From contig JAOSJT010000001.1 of the NCBI GenBank assembly GCA_027493955.1, positions 3,459,131 to 3,523,130 on the forward strand: 64,000 nt of DNA, in the 5' to 3' direction. The translations under genes were made by a program, and so were the position numbers. Position 1 is the first letter of the stretch, and each line of letters begins with the position of its first letter. This DNA comes from Bacteroidia bacterium (GTDB lineage Bacteria; Bacteroidota; Ignavibacteria; SZUA-365). Of the stretch, positions 49,001 through 56,735 are shown one piece after another. The notes beneath the pieces were generated by a model. It did not search any database. It had not been told where the DNA came from and was given only the letters and a program-made list of their open reading frames with translations.

Positions 49001-49074
49001 CTCCCGGCACCTATCACCTCCGCGTGGTACTCAACGGACAGACGTTCACCCGTACGCTGCATATTCTGAACTAA
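46069..49074 (+). CDS. T9SS-secreted subtilisin-like (S8) serine protease, copy 2
   Basis: A 1001-residue paralog of the preceding gene with the same architecture. Signal peptide MKLSTTAGAFLMASVLLVSSLLA is followed by the propeptide (NLVIIKFKPRTSF...DLAKELSLDATVEYAEPYYIF). The S8 domain has Asp180 (GNVDTGVD), His250 (LGHGTNTSG) and Ser407 (GTSFSSPLAAG). An Asp-box region follows (TTGGGTSWSG, TADGGLTWTP, STDRGMTWQS, TTDGGETWNR), then a sorting domain (LYPNPAGANG...DNLGRLAA...YHLRVV). Blocks such as NIWTNPGEWG.NGELSNNGIDDDGNG are nearly identical to copy 1, showing a fairly recent duplication. Differences are spread over both protease and propeller, so specificity may have diverged. Confidence 0.95.
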   Translation: MKLSTTAGAFLMASVLLVSSLLADSPKRHTSSPAQQVHSTLEVNPNLVIIKFKPRTSFVSGGNFVGVSSVDAILQRVGATQVESFGRMNETSLKKAGRPELHSERMVKIHYTAGDDPRDLAKELSLDATVEYAEPYYIFPLHRTPNDPRLGQQWAIGVMKLAEAWDISTGDSTIVIGNVDTGVDWRHEDLALNIWTNPGEWGVNGELSNNGIDDDGNGKTDDWHGWDFIGAGSGGTRQPDNDPMDGTLGHGTNTSGCSSARTDNAIGVAGSSFQSKILAIKASADNSQGVAAGYDGILYAVQMGAKIVNCSWGGTGAFSQALQDIINDANSMGTLVISSSGNNPLDNDYVPHWPSSLDHVLNIGSVESSGAASTWCTYGTTVHTYVPGNGIMTTRRNGGYTNPTGTSFSSPLAAGVAVLVMALHPDWTPDQVATQLRVTSDMFGAQPASKRYGRLNAFRAVSLNQTLSDIPGIRLKSSTVQYDGGGTRFTNPGQKARVFITLENVLAPTSENATATVSIDDPSLSAAATVFPIGNMNTFDTRTIDFEIALSSTPQTSEGYLPVRVRIDDGSYVDFVAARTQIYLDDAWHTALGFGAPYFTDVKATSATTAWAVAHVSNQDLAVRTVTSGGNWSNASGTGFPTGKGVYCIAPVNGQLALVGTGPSSGAAEIFRTTGGGTSWSGVSVSTITGFVNWIHMFDADNGIFQGDPKNNIWGIATTADGGLTWTPLSTPVTAAAGEAGWSTSYASVGDTLWFGSNNSKIYRSTDRGMTWQSFATPSKHSVGISFADALRGAARYAPQDGQGGEYMLTTTTDGGETWNRVTSIQLNTTGGVEMEPYGKRMWLLQGTAAYVSGDMGQTWTAQAVPGDFIASSTTIYSNSSITDVYAGYSNLYKYRSSYQTNRPASVDRTAGASDFRIDYLYPNPAGANGSVLGFTLDAVATARVELYDNLGRLAATELDARLAAGSHSVRIATGKHTPGTYHLRVVLNGQTFTRTLHILN

Positions 49075-49090
49075 ATTCGGTGCAATTTTA

Positions 49091-49128
49091 ACACAACGGC
49101 ACGGGCTCAACCCGTGCCGTCGTGTTTT
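49091..49128 (+). terminator. Rho-independent terminator after protease copy 2
   Basis: A 10-bp perfect stem ACGGCACGGG / CCCGTGCCGT with a 5-nt loop, extended by ACAC/GTGT and followed by TTTT. The remainder of the 404-bp gap to lgt holds a dispersed repeat (49160-49189) and an A/T-rich region near 49350-49375 that could be the lgt promoter. Confidence 0.9.
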
Positions 49129-49159
49129 CCGGTGGTCTCAGCCCCGGACCATCACAAAA

Positions 49160-49189
49160 CCGGTCACTGAGCGGAGTCGAAAGGACCGG
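49160..49189. repeat. TTCGACTCCGCTCAG-type dispersed repeat, copy 1
   Basis: A 30-bp element bounded by CCGGTC and GACCGG. Its core on the minus strand is TTTCGACTCCGCTCAGTGA. A related core (CCTTCGACGTTGCTCAGGG) occurs at 50950-50974. It resembles short intergenic repeats common in many environmental bacterial genomes. Confidence 0.55.
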
Positions 49190-49478
49190 CGTACGGCGCT
49201 GCTTCGCGACTCGGGACAACGGCGCCTCGCCCGCCAGGGTATTCTCTACTGCGAAAAGCTGCGATGACTTTTTTGGAGGGCATATCGATACGTCTTCGCG
49301 TGTCTGTCCTCGCATGCATGTAGAGATGTAGCCCTGTGTCAATCATCGCGTCTAATTTTTTCTTATACTGTGAGGTTATTTCAACCTCCGCCCTAACGGG
49401 ATTGACCGTGCCTGTGACGGCAAGAGCGGCAATCCGGAGGCGGAAAAATTACGCACGCAACACGATTGAGCCGACCGC

Positions 49479-50255
49479 ATGTTCACCTGGAGTCCCGATC
49501 CCGAATTATTCTCTCTCGGTACGATACACGTCCGATGGTACGGACTGTTGTTTTCGCTGGCCTTCCTTTCCAGTTTTATGGTCATGCTCTGGATTTTTCG
49601 GAGGGAGAAAAAAGGCGAAGATATTCTGAACAGACTTTTTTTATATGTCTTCATCGGCGTCGTGGCGGGAGCACGACTGGGGCACTGCCTCTTTTACAGC
49701 CCGGAGTACTATCTCACCAATCCGCTGGAAATACTGAAAATCTGGGAGGGCGGCTTGGCCAGCCATGGCGCTGCCGCGGGGATTTTAATCGCATTGATGC
49801 TCTTCGTGCGAAAAACACCCAAAATGAGTTTTTTCTGGGTGACCGATCATGTGAGCGTTGTCATTCCCCTCGCGGCGATTTTTGTGCGTCTCGGCAATTT
49901 CGTGAATTCCGAAATTCTGGGTCTTCCCACCGAGGTACCCTGGGCTGTGGTGTTCGAGCGCATAGACAGCATACCACGCCATCCGGTGCAGCTCTATGAG
50001 GCGCTCGCATACACGTCCATTTTTTCCGTGATGCTGCTTTTGTATCGTCGCGGCGTGGGAACGAGAAGCGGCCAGTTAACCGGCGCCATGCTGACCATGC
50101 TGTTTTCCGCGCGATTTTTCCTCGAGTTTTTCAAGACGGGTCAATCCACACTCGATCCTTCCCTGCCCATCACCATGGGACAGGTGTTGAGTATTCCCCT
50201 TGTGATTTTCGGTATCTGGCTGTTGACGAAGAAAGCCCCGGAGAAAACGGCGTAG
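49479..50255 (+). CDS. lgt: Prolipoprotein diacylglyceryl transferase
   Basis: A 258-residue inner-membrane enzyme that transfers diacylglycerol to the lipobox Cys of prolipoproteins, the first lipidation step. It has about seven TM segments. The Lgt signature is seen in IWEGGLASHGAAAGI (active-site His), AAIFVRLGNFVNSEILGLPT (R-x-G-N-F-x-N-x-E) and IPRHPVQLYEAL. The ATG at 49479 gives the normal N-terminus (SLGTIHVRWYGLLFSLAF). Its substrates would include the lipoprotein at 24506. The gene stands alone, convergent with the VOC-family gene. Confidence 0.95.
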   Translation: MFTWSPDPELFSLGTIHVRWYGLLFSLAFLSSFMVMLWIFRREKKGEDILNRLFLYVFIGVVAGARLGHCLFYSPEYYLTNPLEILKIWEGGLASHGAAAGILIALMLFVRKTPKMSFFWVTDHVSVVIPLAAIFVRLGNFVNSEILGLPTEVPWAVVFERIDSIPRHPVQLYEALAYTSIFSVMLLLYRRGVGTRSGQLTGAMLTMLFSARFFLEFFKTGQSTLDPSLPITMGQVLSIPLVIFGIWLLTKKAPEKTA

Positions 50256-50340
50256 ACCGTCCGCTCCCGGTTCAGAGTATGTTTGTCCGTACATCCGCCT
50301 GTGCGTACACTTGTCTGTCCGCGTTTTCTCCATGCATTTC

Positions 50341-50751
50341 TCATCGTGATCCAGGTCCGGATTCCACGTTTTCCACGGCGAAAGCCAGCACATGTCCGTC
50401 GGGATCGAGCACGTAACCGACGACATGTCCCCAGTCGCGTCGTTTCATGGGACTGAGCAGGCGCGCTCCGGCATCGAGTGCACGGTGCAGACAATCCCAT
50501 GCATCATCGACCAGCAGGTACAGCTCGGCTCGGGGAACACCCGCCGCAGCGTCGGGATCGGGCAGCGCATCGCCGAGCAGACGCCTAATACCCGCCACCG
50601 GCATCAATCCCAGAATTACATCTTTTCCCAAACAAAATTCGGTCATGCCCGGTACCTCGAGCACCGGCTCCACCGCGAGCACAGCTCTGTAAAAATCGGA
50701 GCTGACAGTCTGATTGTCTACGTAGAGAATGAAATGCGATCGTGCGATCAT
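50341..50751 (-). CDS. VOC-family (glyoxalase/bleomycin-resistance fold) protein
   Basis: A 136-residue protein with the beta-alpha-beta-beta-beta VOC pattern. Strand 1 with helix is FILYVDNQTVSSDFYRAVLAVEPVLEVPGMTEFCLGKDVILGLMP. The second module is AELYLLVDDAWDCLHRALDAGARLLSPMKRRDWGHVVGYVLDPDGHVLAFA, in which WG.....DPDGH.L is the family hallmark. A single metal-ligand-like Glu/His set is not obvious, so the activity may be binding rather than catalysis. It is convergent with lgt. Confidence 0.88.
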   Translation of the reverse strand: MIARSHFILYVDNQTVSSDFYRAVLAVEPVLEVPGMTEFCLGKDVILGLMPVAGIRRLLGDALPDPDAAAGVPRAELYLLVDDAWDCLHRALDAGARLLSPMKRRDWGHVVGYVLDPDGHVLAFAVENVESGPGSR

Positions 50752-50949
50752 TGCGGATCTCCTTTACCTGCTGCACGGGATGTTTCTCCCGGATTATTCA
50801 CGGAAGAAATGCATCAACAATGTGCGATAAAATCCTATCCGTGCAATCTGACGCGTCAGTGATGGTGCGAGTCCTCGTTTGTGATAATCGCCAAGTGCGG
50901 AGGTCGCGACGAAGGATCAGACGGGAGGGAATGTAACGCAGGAACGTAA

Positions 50950-50974
50950 CCCTTCGACGTTGCTCAGGGCCCGG
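50950..50974. repeat. TTCGAC-GCTCAG dispersed repeat, copy 2
   Basis: The core CCCTTCGACGTTGCTCAGGG followed by CCCGG is related to the element at 49160-49189. It lies in the 627-bp gene-free stretch 50752-51378. Confidence 0.45.
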
Positions 50975-51078
50975 TGCAGAGATGCAGAGGAATTTGAAGC
51001 GGACGATTTCCAATCACCCGGACCGGTCTGTAGATCGGTGTGTCCCGCAAAGGTCAGAACAAGTCCCAATCAAAATGA

Positions 51079-51110
51079 AACCGCTCCGGGAAGCATTTTA
51101 CGGAGCGGTT
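51079..51110. other. Orphan hairpin in a 627-bp intergenic region
   Basis: A perfect 10-bp stem AACCGCTCCG / CGGAGCGGTT with a 12-nt loop, followed on the plus strand by CTCGTTTGT and on the minus strand by TCATTTTG. It belongs to neither neighbour (VOC gene start 50751, SGNH gene start 51379). It could end a small RNA or be a decayed gene's terminator. I see no protein gene in 50752-51378. Confidence 0.45.
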
Positions 51111-51378
51111 CTCGTTTGTACCGAATTTGTTTCTGCGCTCCGCGACGGACGATGCGACCGCAGACAGATACGTCCGTAACGAGGCAGGAGCGATGTGGAT
51201 ACACTCCTGCGAAGACGCGAACCATCTTTCGTGTTTGCTCTTTTACCCAAATCGACGACGAATCGTGTAGCGGTAACTCTTCGCACCGTGATCTTGTCAT
51301 TCCTGTTTCATACATTTCGCTGTGCGTTTGTCATAATAGCGATTCCGCATTCCGGCGCCCGATAGAAGGAGATGTTCC

Positions 51379-53760
51379 ATGCGCTTCATTCGTTACTCCC
51401 TGATCATACTGTGTCTGTGGATTATGCAAGTCGCTGCTCAGCCGATCATCGTCGATCATACCTCCGTCGCGCTCTTCGATTCCATACCGCCGCAATACAA
51501 AGCCGCCGCCGAAAATCTCCGTATGCTGTTCATGGACCGTTCCGTGGGCGGAAACATTCACGATGCGCTGAGCTGTCTGTCCTTCCCGCACGCTTCGGCA
51601 CCGAATTTCTGCAAGCGCTATCAGCATCGCGATTCTGCCTACGCTGTGGATCCATCAGAGGTGTACTGGAATGGCACCTGGAACCGCAGCCGTTGGCGAT
51701 ACGAATTCTGGCCATCGGGATGCAGCGAAGATGCGAACTGCTTCGTGAATTTCGTGGAACCACGCATTGATTCCTTCGACGTCGTCGGATTCCAGTTCAG
51801 CTATCTCGCCGTGATGCCGGGCACCAATCTGATTCATCCGGTCGATGGATTCTTCGGCTCGCGAACGGACAGAGGTACCGCAACCAGCTACAAGGACTTC
51901 GCCGCGAGACATCCGGAGAAGACCATCATCTGGTGGACCACGTCGCTCGCCCGCGGCATCGGTAGTCCGGAGTCGCAGACGTTCAACGACGCGATGCGGC
52001 AGTACGCGCGCACGCACGATCTGGTGCTCTTCGACGTGGCGGATATTCTCTCGCACGATCCGTCCGGCAACCCCTGCTACGACAACCGCGACGGCGTACA
52101 GTATCTCACCGAGAATAATCCGGATGACGGTCTGAACATTCCCGCAATCTGTCCGCAATACACGACGGAGACCGAGGGCGGGCATCTCGGCTCGATCTCG
52201 GCCGGAGGGATTCGCGTAGCGAAAGCCTTCTGGGTGCTGATGGCGCGCATCGCCGGCTGGCAAGGGGGCGGGAGCACCGACACCAACCGCATTCCGCCCG
52301 CGCCGGTGCTGCTCGCTCCGGCAAACAACGCCATGCTCGCGGACAGCGTGGTGCAGTTCACCTGGCGCCGATCCATTCCGACGGTGTCTCGCTACCGCAT
52401 CGATGTCGCAACCGACGCCGGATTTACCGGGATGCTGCATTCCGACACGACACTGGCGGATACGACTGTCACCTTGTCCGCCCTGCCACGGGGACGAACG
52501 CTGTACTGGCGTGTCGGAGCCCGCAGCGACATGGGCTGGAGCGCTCCGAGCGTGCTGCGCTCCTTCCGTATCGAGGATGGCCAGCTCTTCTCGGCGCTTC
52601 CGCTCACGGAAATGGGCGCAAGTTTGTACAAGGGCTTCGCCGGGGGACTGTATCCTGGAGCGCTCAACCAGCGTCCCGCGGCGCACAATGCGGCGGGACT
52701 TGCGCTCGCAAATTCCATCACGCCGCTCGATACGCTTGGCCTGCCCGATCCCGCAAACGGAAAAATCGTGCTGCTGTCGGTGGGCATGTCCAACACGGGG
52801 CAGGAGTTTTCCGTGTTCGAAGCCACGGCAGATACCTTCCAGCTCCGGAATCCCAAGGTCGAAGTGGTCAACGGAGCACAGGCGGGCCAGACGGCATCCA
52901 TCATCCGCGATCCCGACGCGCAGTTCTGGTCAGTGCTGGAACGTGAGCGCTTGTACTCGCATCGCGTGAAACCCGCCCAGGTACAGGTAGTCTGGCTGAA
53001 GCAGGCGAATATCGCACCCTCTGAAGCTTTTCCCATACATGCCGAAAAGCTGCAGGCCGACATTCAAGCCGTCCTTCGTTTGCTCCCGATCAAATTCCCG
53101 AACATCAAGCTCTGCTATCTCTCGAGCCGCACCTACGGAGGGTATGCAACGACGCAGCTCAATCCGGAGCCGTATGCATACGAGTCCGGTTTTACCGTCA
53201 AATGGCTGATCGAACGGCAGATCGATGGCGACACCGCGCTGAGCTTCGAGTCCACAACCCGCCGCGCGCCCTGGCTGTCGTGGGGTCCCTATCTCTGGGC
53301 CAGCGGTCCGGAACCGAGGCAGGACGGACTGGTATGGCTGCCGGTTGACGTCGCGTCGGACGGTACGCACCCATCCGATGCGGGTCGGCGCAAGGTAGCG
53401 GATTTGCTGCTCCGTTTTTTCAGCACGGACGAGACATCAGTTCCCTGGTTCCTCAAGCCTCAGTCCACCGGCATCGATGCGGCGTCCCCTCCCGAATCGC
53501 TGACAATTCTTGCTGCACCGAATCCCGCACGCGACCTCACGACAGTGCAGCTTCGCGCCGGCTCCGACGAGCATGTTCGCGTCGAGCTGTATTCACTGCT
53601 CGGAAGCAGAATAACGCTGCTGCACGACGGACGCGTTTCTGCGGGAAGCCTGTCGATGAATATTTCCGCCCGCGCACTCGGTTTGTCTGCCGGGAGCTAT
53701 GTACTCAGAGCTTCGACCAGCCGCGAGGTCCGCTCGGTTGTGCTGATGATTCTTCCGTGA
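51379..53760 (+). CDS. T9SS-secreted protein with two SGNH-like regions and an Fn3-like linker
   Basis: A 793-residue protein with an excellent SD (AAGGAG, 8 bp) and signal peptide MRFIRYSLIILCLWIMQVAAQ. Region 1 (residues ~20-295) has MDRSVGGNI and ends GGHLGSISAGGIRVAKAFWVLMARIAGW, resembling the first and last blocks of SGNH-type folds. A short Fn3-like segment follows (PAPVLLAPANNAMLADSVVQFTWRRS). Region 2 (~400-690) has VNGAQAGQTAS and SDGTHPSDAGRRKVADLL, giving the D-x-x-H of SGNH/GDSL esterases. The end is a sorting domain (LAAPNPARDL...SLLGSRI...SYVLRAS). Esterase or deacetylase activity is inferred only; the nucleophilic GDS block is not clear. Confidence 0.75.
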   Translation: MRFIRYSLIILCLWIMQVAAQPIIVDHTSVALFDSIPPQYKAAAENLRMLFMDRSVGGNIHDALSCLSFPHASAPNFCKRYQHRDSAYAVDPSEVYWNGTWNRSRWRYEFWPSGCSEDANCFVNFVEPRIDSFDVVGFQFSYLAVMPGTNLIHPVDGFFGSRTDRGTATSYKDFAARHPEKTIIWWTTSLARGIGSPESQTFNDAMRQYARTHDLVLFDVADILSHDPSGNPCYDNRDGVQYLTENNPDDGLNIPAICPQYTTETEGGHLGSISAGGIRVAKAFWVLMARIAGWQGGGSTDTNRIPPAPVLLAPANNAMLADSVVQFTWRRSIPTVSRYRIDVATDAGFTGMLHSDTTLADTTVTLSALPRGRTLYWRVGARSDMGWSAPSVLRSFRIEDGQLFSALPLTEMGASLYKGFAGGLYPGALNQRPAAHNAAGLALANSITPLDTLGLPDPANGKIVLLSVGMSNTGQEFSVFEATADTFQLRNPKVEVVNGAQAGQTASIIRDPDAQFWSVLERERLYSHRVKPAQVQVVWLKQANIAPSEAFPIHAEKLQADIQAVLRLLPIKFPNIKLCYLSSRTYGGYATTQLNPEPYAYESGFTVKWLIERQIDGDTALSFESTTRRAPWLSWGPYLWASGPEPRQDGLVWLPVDVASDGTHPSDAGRRKVADLLLRFFSTDETSVPWFLKPQSTGIDAASPPESLTILAAPNPARDLTTVQLRAGSDEHVRVELYSLLGSRITLLHDGRVSAGSLSMNISARALGLSAGSYVLRASTSREVRSVVLMILP

Positions 53761-53797
53761 CAACACGTAACCCCATGATTATAAGAGAGATGGTACA

Positions 53798-54226
53798 ATG
53801 AAAAGCGCGGAAAGTATTGTTCTGTACAAGAGCAAGGACGGGGAGATCGCGTTGGACGTACAGTTAGAAAATGACACCGTTTGACTTTCCCAGAAGCAAA
53901 TGGCAGATTTATTCGCAAAGGATTCCGATACAATCGGTTTACACGTACGCAACATCTATGCGGAGGGTGAATTGTTGGAGTCCGCAACTACCGAGGAATC
54001 CTCGGTAGTTCAGAAGGAAGGACAGCGAAGAGTCACACGAAAAATTCGTTTTTACAACTTGGACGTCATTATTTCGGTAGGCTATCGGGTCAAATCCCGC
54101 CGAGGTACCGAATTCCGGATTTGGGCGACGAATGTCCTTCGGCAGCTCAATGCCTTTCCGACCGATCCCGTTCCATGTAGAGACATTGCGTGCAACGTCC
54201 CTACATGGAACGGGCGGCATTGCTAA
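53798..54226 (+). pseudogene. RhuM-family protein, broken by a stop and a truncation
   Basis: An ATG at 53798 reads MKSAESIVLYKSKDGEIALD, then VQLENDTV, then TGA (53882), then LSQKQMADLFAKDSDTIGLHVRNIYAEGELLE...IRFYNLDVIISVGYRVKSRRGTEFRIWATNVLRQL. This is the RhuM family; homologs read ...ENETVWLTQ-like here, so the TGA replaces a conserved Trp codon. After FRIWATNVLRQL the homology ends and the frame runs into the palindrome at 54167-54214, so the C-terminal part is missing. Nothing convincing follows up to hemL at 54512. The family's function is unknown (virulence/phage- or toxin-associated). Confidence 0.85.
54167..54214. repeat. Dispersed palindrome, copy 2 (GTAGAGAC family, extended)
   Basis: A 48-bp inverted repeat. 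The outer arms CCCGTTCCATGTAG / CTACATGGAACGGG are perfect (14 bp). The inner core GAGACATTGC...GCAACGTCCC matches the family at 19606-19633 with three mispairs. It sits exactly where the RhuM reading frame loses homology. Confidence 0.88.
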
Positions 54227-54511
54227 ACCTAGAACTCACGTTGTACCGCGGTCGTTGCGCTGCTCATGACATGTTGAGGACGGGGTTTGTGAACACCGTG
54301 GAGGACGAGCGATGGGCCTTCGACTTCGCGCTGACCAACGTTTTTGCTTCCATCTCAGGACAGAGCGCAGCGCTCCGCTCAGGCTGACGTTACCTGTTTA
54401 TTTTGCTCCAAGAATTTGTCACACTCGATATAAACCGTCGCGCAGCGATGGTTAGCTGATTCAGGGTGACGGTTATCGTCAATCCACAAATCGTCAATCG
54501 TACCTCGTAAA

Positions 54512-55798
54512 TCAGAGCAGCTTCAAACTTTCCCTTGCCGCTTCCAGTGTGCGCTCGCGATCGTCGCTGCTGTGCATGACGGACATGAAGGCGGCTTCGA
54601 ACTGCGAGGGTGCGAGATAGATTCCCCGGTCGAGCATATTGGAGAAGTACGTCCCGAATTTTGCGGTGTCGCAGCTTTTTGCGTCCTCCCAGTTGCGGAC
54701 AGGTCTATCCGTAAAGAACAGCGTGAACATCGATCCCACACGGTTGGTCACGAAGGGGAGACCGAACTCGTCGAGAATATCCTGCATCCCTGTGCAGAGT
54801 GCTTCGGCGTTCTCGTCGAGTCTGGCATAGAACGCGGGATCCTCGGTCAGTACGCGAAGGGTTTCGAGCCCTGCGGTCATCGCGAGTGGATTTCCCGACA
54901 GTGTTCCGGCCTGATACATCGGTCCCGCCGGAGCGACGGTTTCCATGATATCTCGCCGGCCACCGTAGGCGCCGACCGGGAGTCCGCCGCCGATGATTTT
55001 ACCGAGCGTCGTAAGGTCGGGCGTTACGTCGTAGAGCTCCTGCGCTCCTCCCGGTGCGACACGAAAGCCCGTCATCACTTCGTCGAAAATCAGCAGTATC
55101 CCCTCGCGCGTACACAGATCGCGAATACCTTCGAGAAATCCGTCCATCGGGGGAACACAGCCCATGTTGCCCACCACCGGTTCGAGAATAACGCACGCGA
55201 TCTGATCCGGCCAGGCCTTGACCAGCGCTTCGACGGATTCGAGATCATTGTACCGCGCGGTGAGCGTATCCGCGGCAGTAGCCGGGGTGACGCCGGGGGA
55301 ATCCGGAAGGCCCAGCGTGGCGACCCCGGAACCGGCCTTGATAAGGAAGGAATCGCCGTGACCGTGATAGCAGCCCTCGAACTTCAAAATCTTCGAGCGG
55401 CTGGTGAATGCGCGGGCGAGGCGTATGGCGGACAGCGTGGCCTCGGTACCGGAATTCACCATACGCACCATTTCGATGGACGGCACCATTTCGATGATTT
55501 TCGTGGCCAGGTTATTTTCCAGCTCCGTTGGTGCGCCGAAACTGGTGGCGATATCGAGCTGCCGGTGCAGCGCTTCGACAACCCGCGGGTGGGAGTGACC
55601 GAGAATGAACGGTCCCCAGCTTCCGACGTAATCGATGTACTCGTTGCCATCGACATCGACCAGTTTCGAGCCGGACGCGGATGCAAAAAATACCGGTTGT
55701 CCACCCACGGCGCGGAACGCGCGCACCGGCGAGTTCACTCCACCGGGGAGAAGGTTTCGGGCTTCATTGAAGAGTTCGATGGAACGGTTTCGTGTCAT
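54512..55798 (-). CDS. hemL: Glutamate-1-semialdehyde 2,1-aminomutase
   Basis: A 428-residue PLP enzyme that converts glutamate-1-semialdehyde to 5-aminolevulinate in the C5 route to heme. It has [92 protein letters not shown] and [34 protein letters not shown] carries the PLP Lys, and the block ends [14 protein letters not shown]. Length is normal. It is last in the minus-strand heme cluster, 137 bp after yceH, with a GTTAAACG repeat in between that may separate transcripts. Confidence 0.97.
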   Translation of the reverse strand: MTRNRSIELFNEARNLLPGGVNSPVRAFRAVGGQPVFFASASGSKLVDVDGNEYIDYVGSWGPFILGHSHPRVVEALHRQLDIATSFGAPTELENNLATKIIEMVPSIEMVRMVNSGTEATLSAIRLARAFTSRSKILKFEGCYHGHGDSFLIKAGSGVATLGLPDSPGVTPATAADTLTARYNDLESVEALVKAWPDQIACVILEPVVGNMGCVPPMDGFLEGIRDLCTREGILLIFDEVMTGFRVAPGGAQELYDVTPDLTTLGKIIGGGLPVGAYGGRRDIMETVAPAGPMYQAGTLSGNPLAMTAGLETLRVLTEDPAFYARLDENAEALCTGMQDILDEFGLPFVTNRVGSMFTLFFTDRPVRNWEDAKSCDTAKFGTYFSNMLDRGIYLAPSQFEAAFMSVMHSSDDRERTLEAARESLKLL

Positions 55799-55809
55799 AG
55801 CGGCAGGAA

Positions 55810-55838
55810 GTTAAACGTTAAACGTTAAAAGTTAAACG
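55810..55838. repeat. GTTAAACG-type repeat, copy 2
   Basis: A 29-bp run of GTTAAACG/GTTAAAAG units, 27 of 29 positions identical to the copy at 31688-31716. It lies just upstream of hemL. Confidence 0.7.
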
Positions 55839-55935
55839 AGTATGATAATCTGAGAGTTGGTCGGGAAATAGGAGCTGGAGACGTGCCAGAAAAAAGATCT
55901 CGGATCACATTCTGCGCAGGCGTTTCGTGTAACGT

Positions 55936-56631
55936 TTATCGTTTCACTCCGTCCGGGTACAAATCTTCGGTAATCGCCAACAACTCGCCCTGAAGAGACG
56001 TCACGAGATTGCGCAACTGATTCATCTCCTTTTGCAGGAGTCGCACCGTCTCTTTCAGAGTTTCGACTTCGACACGGAGGGACGTGCTACCATCGAGCGT
56101 CGCACCGTTTGTGATGACCGTGTCATCGTATTTCTGGAAACAGTGGCGGTAGCGCGTTTCCTTCTGTCCGGACAGACGGGGAGCTTCTTGCAGGAAGGGT
56201 TGCTCCTTATTTACAAGACTGTCAATGGTGCTCTGCGCGAGTTCGACGTCGGGAAAATTGAATTGCCTGCCCGCACGCGCTTTGATCTCTCCGGCCGTCT
56301 GCGGTCCGCGCAACATGATCAGGCTCATGACCGCAGCCTGCGCGGGTGAGAGGCCAAGACCGTTTTGTCCGGCCCGGTGCATGTATTTGAGCACTCGGCC
56401 CGTTCCGGAGGCGAAGGCGACCAGGCCTTTTCCCCGGAGTTCCGTCAGGGCGTCTTCAACGATATCGTCGTCGTATTCGACAACAGGGTCGCGGCTGGTT
56501 TTCTGATTGCATGCCGCGACCAGCGCATTGAGCGTCATAGGATAGTATTCCGGAGTTGCCTGGCTTTTTTCTATCAGGCATCCCAGAACACGTACTTCTT
56601 CCGGAGCGAGGACTGGAGAATCTTGTGACAT
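55936..56631 (-). CDS. YceH-family (DUF480) protein
   Basis: A 231-residue protein of the DUF480/YceH family. The N-terminal winged-helix pair starts LAPEEVRVLGCLIEKSQATPEYYPMTLNALVAACNQKTSRDPVV, continues LTELRGKGLV and NGLGLSPAQAAVMSLIMLRGPQTAGEIKARAGRQF, and ends with YRHCFQKYDD. The last ~45 residues form a coiled coil (VEVETLKETVRLLQKEMNQLRNLVTSLQGELL). The fold suggests DNA binding, but the family has no established function. It is embedded between hemB (104 bp upstream) and hemL on the same strand, so a role in heme gene control is conceivable but unproven. Confidence 0.9.
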   Translation of the reverse strand: MSQDSPVLAPEEVRVLGCLIEKSQATPEYYPMTLNALVAACNQKTSRDPVVEYDDDIVEDALTELRGKGLVAFASGTGRVLKYMHRAGQNGLGLSPAQAAVMSLIMLRGPQTAGEIKARAGRQFNFPDVELAQSTIDSLVNKEQPFLQEAPRLSGQKETRYRHCFQKYDDTVITNGATLDGSTSLRVEVETLKETVRLLQKEMNQLRNLVTSLQGELLAITEDLYPDGVKR

Positions 56632-56735
56632 GGCTCTGTTTCTCGTGGTGACGGTGTTCCTGTGTACTACGATTATCCCGCGCGTGTCTTCAAGCGGTGG
56701 AGTATGATTTCGCGCTGTGGATACGCCGCGCTTGT

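Noticed and set aside
53882-53884. Recoding of UGA as tryptophan genome-wide
   Set aside because: All other intact genes here end at UGA or contain none internally, and several true stops are UGA (for example purC and hemH).
54190-54387. 65-codon plus-strand frame after the RhuM remnant
   Set aside because: It begins inside the palindrome, has no SD and resembles no family; probably noncoding or debris.
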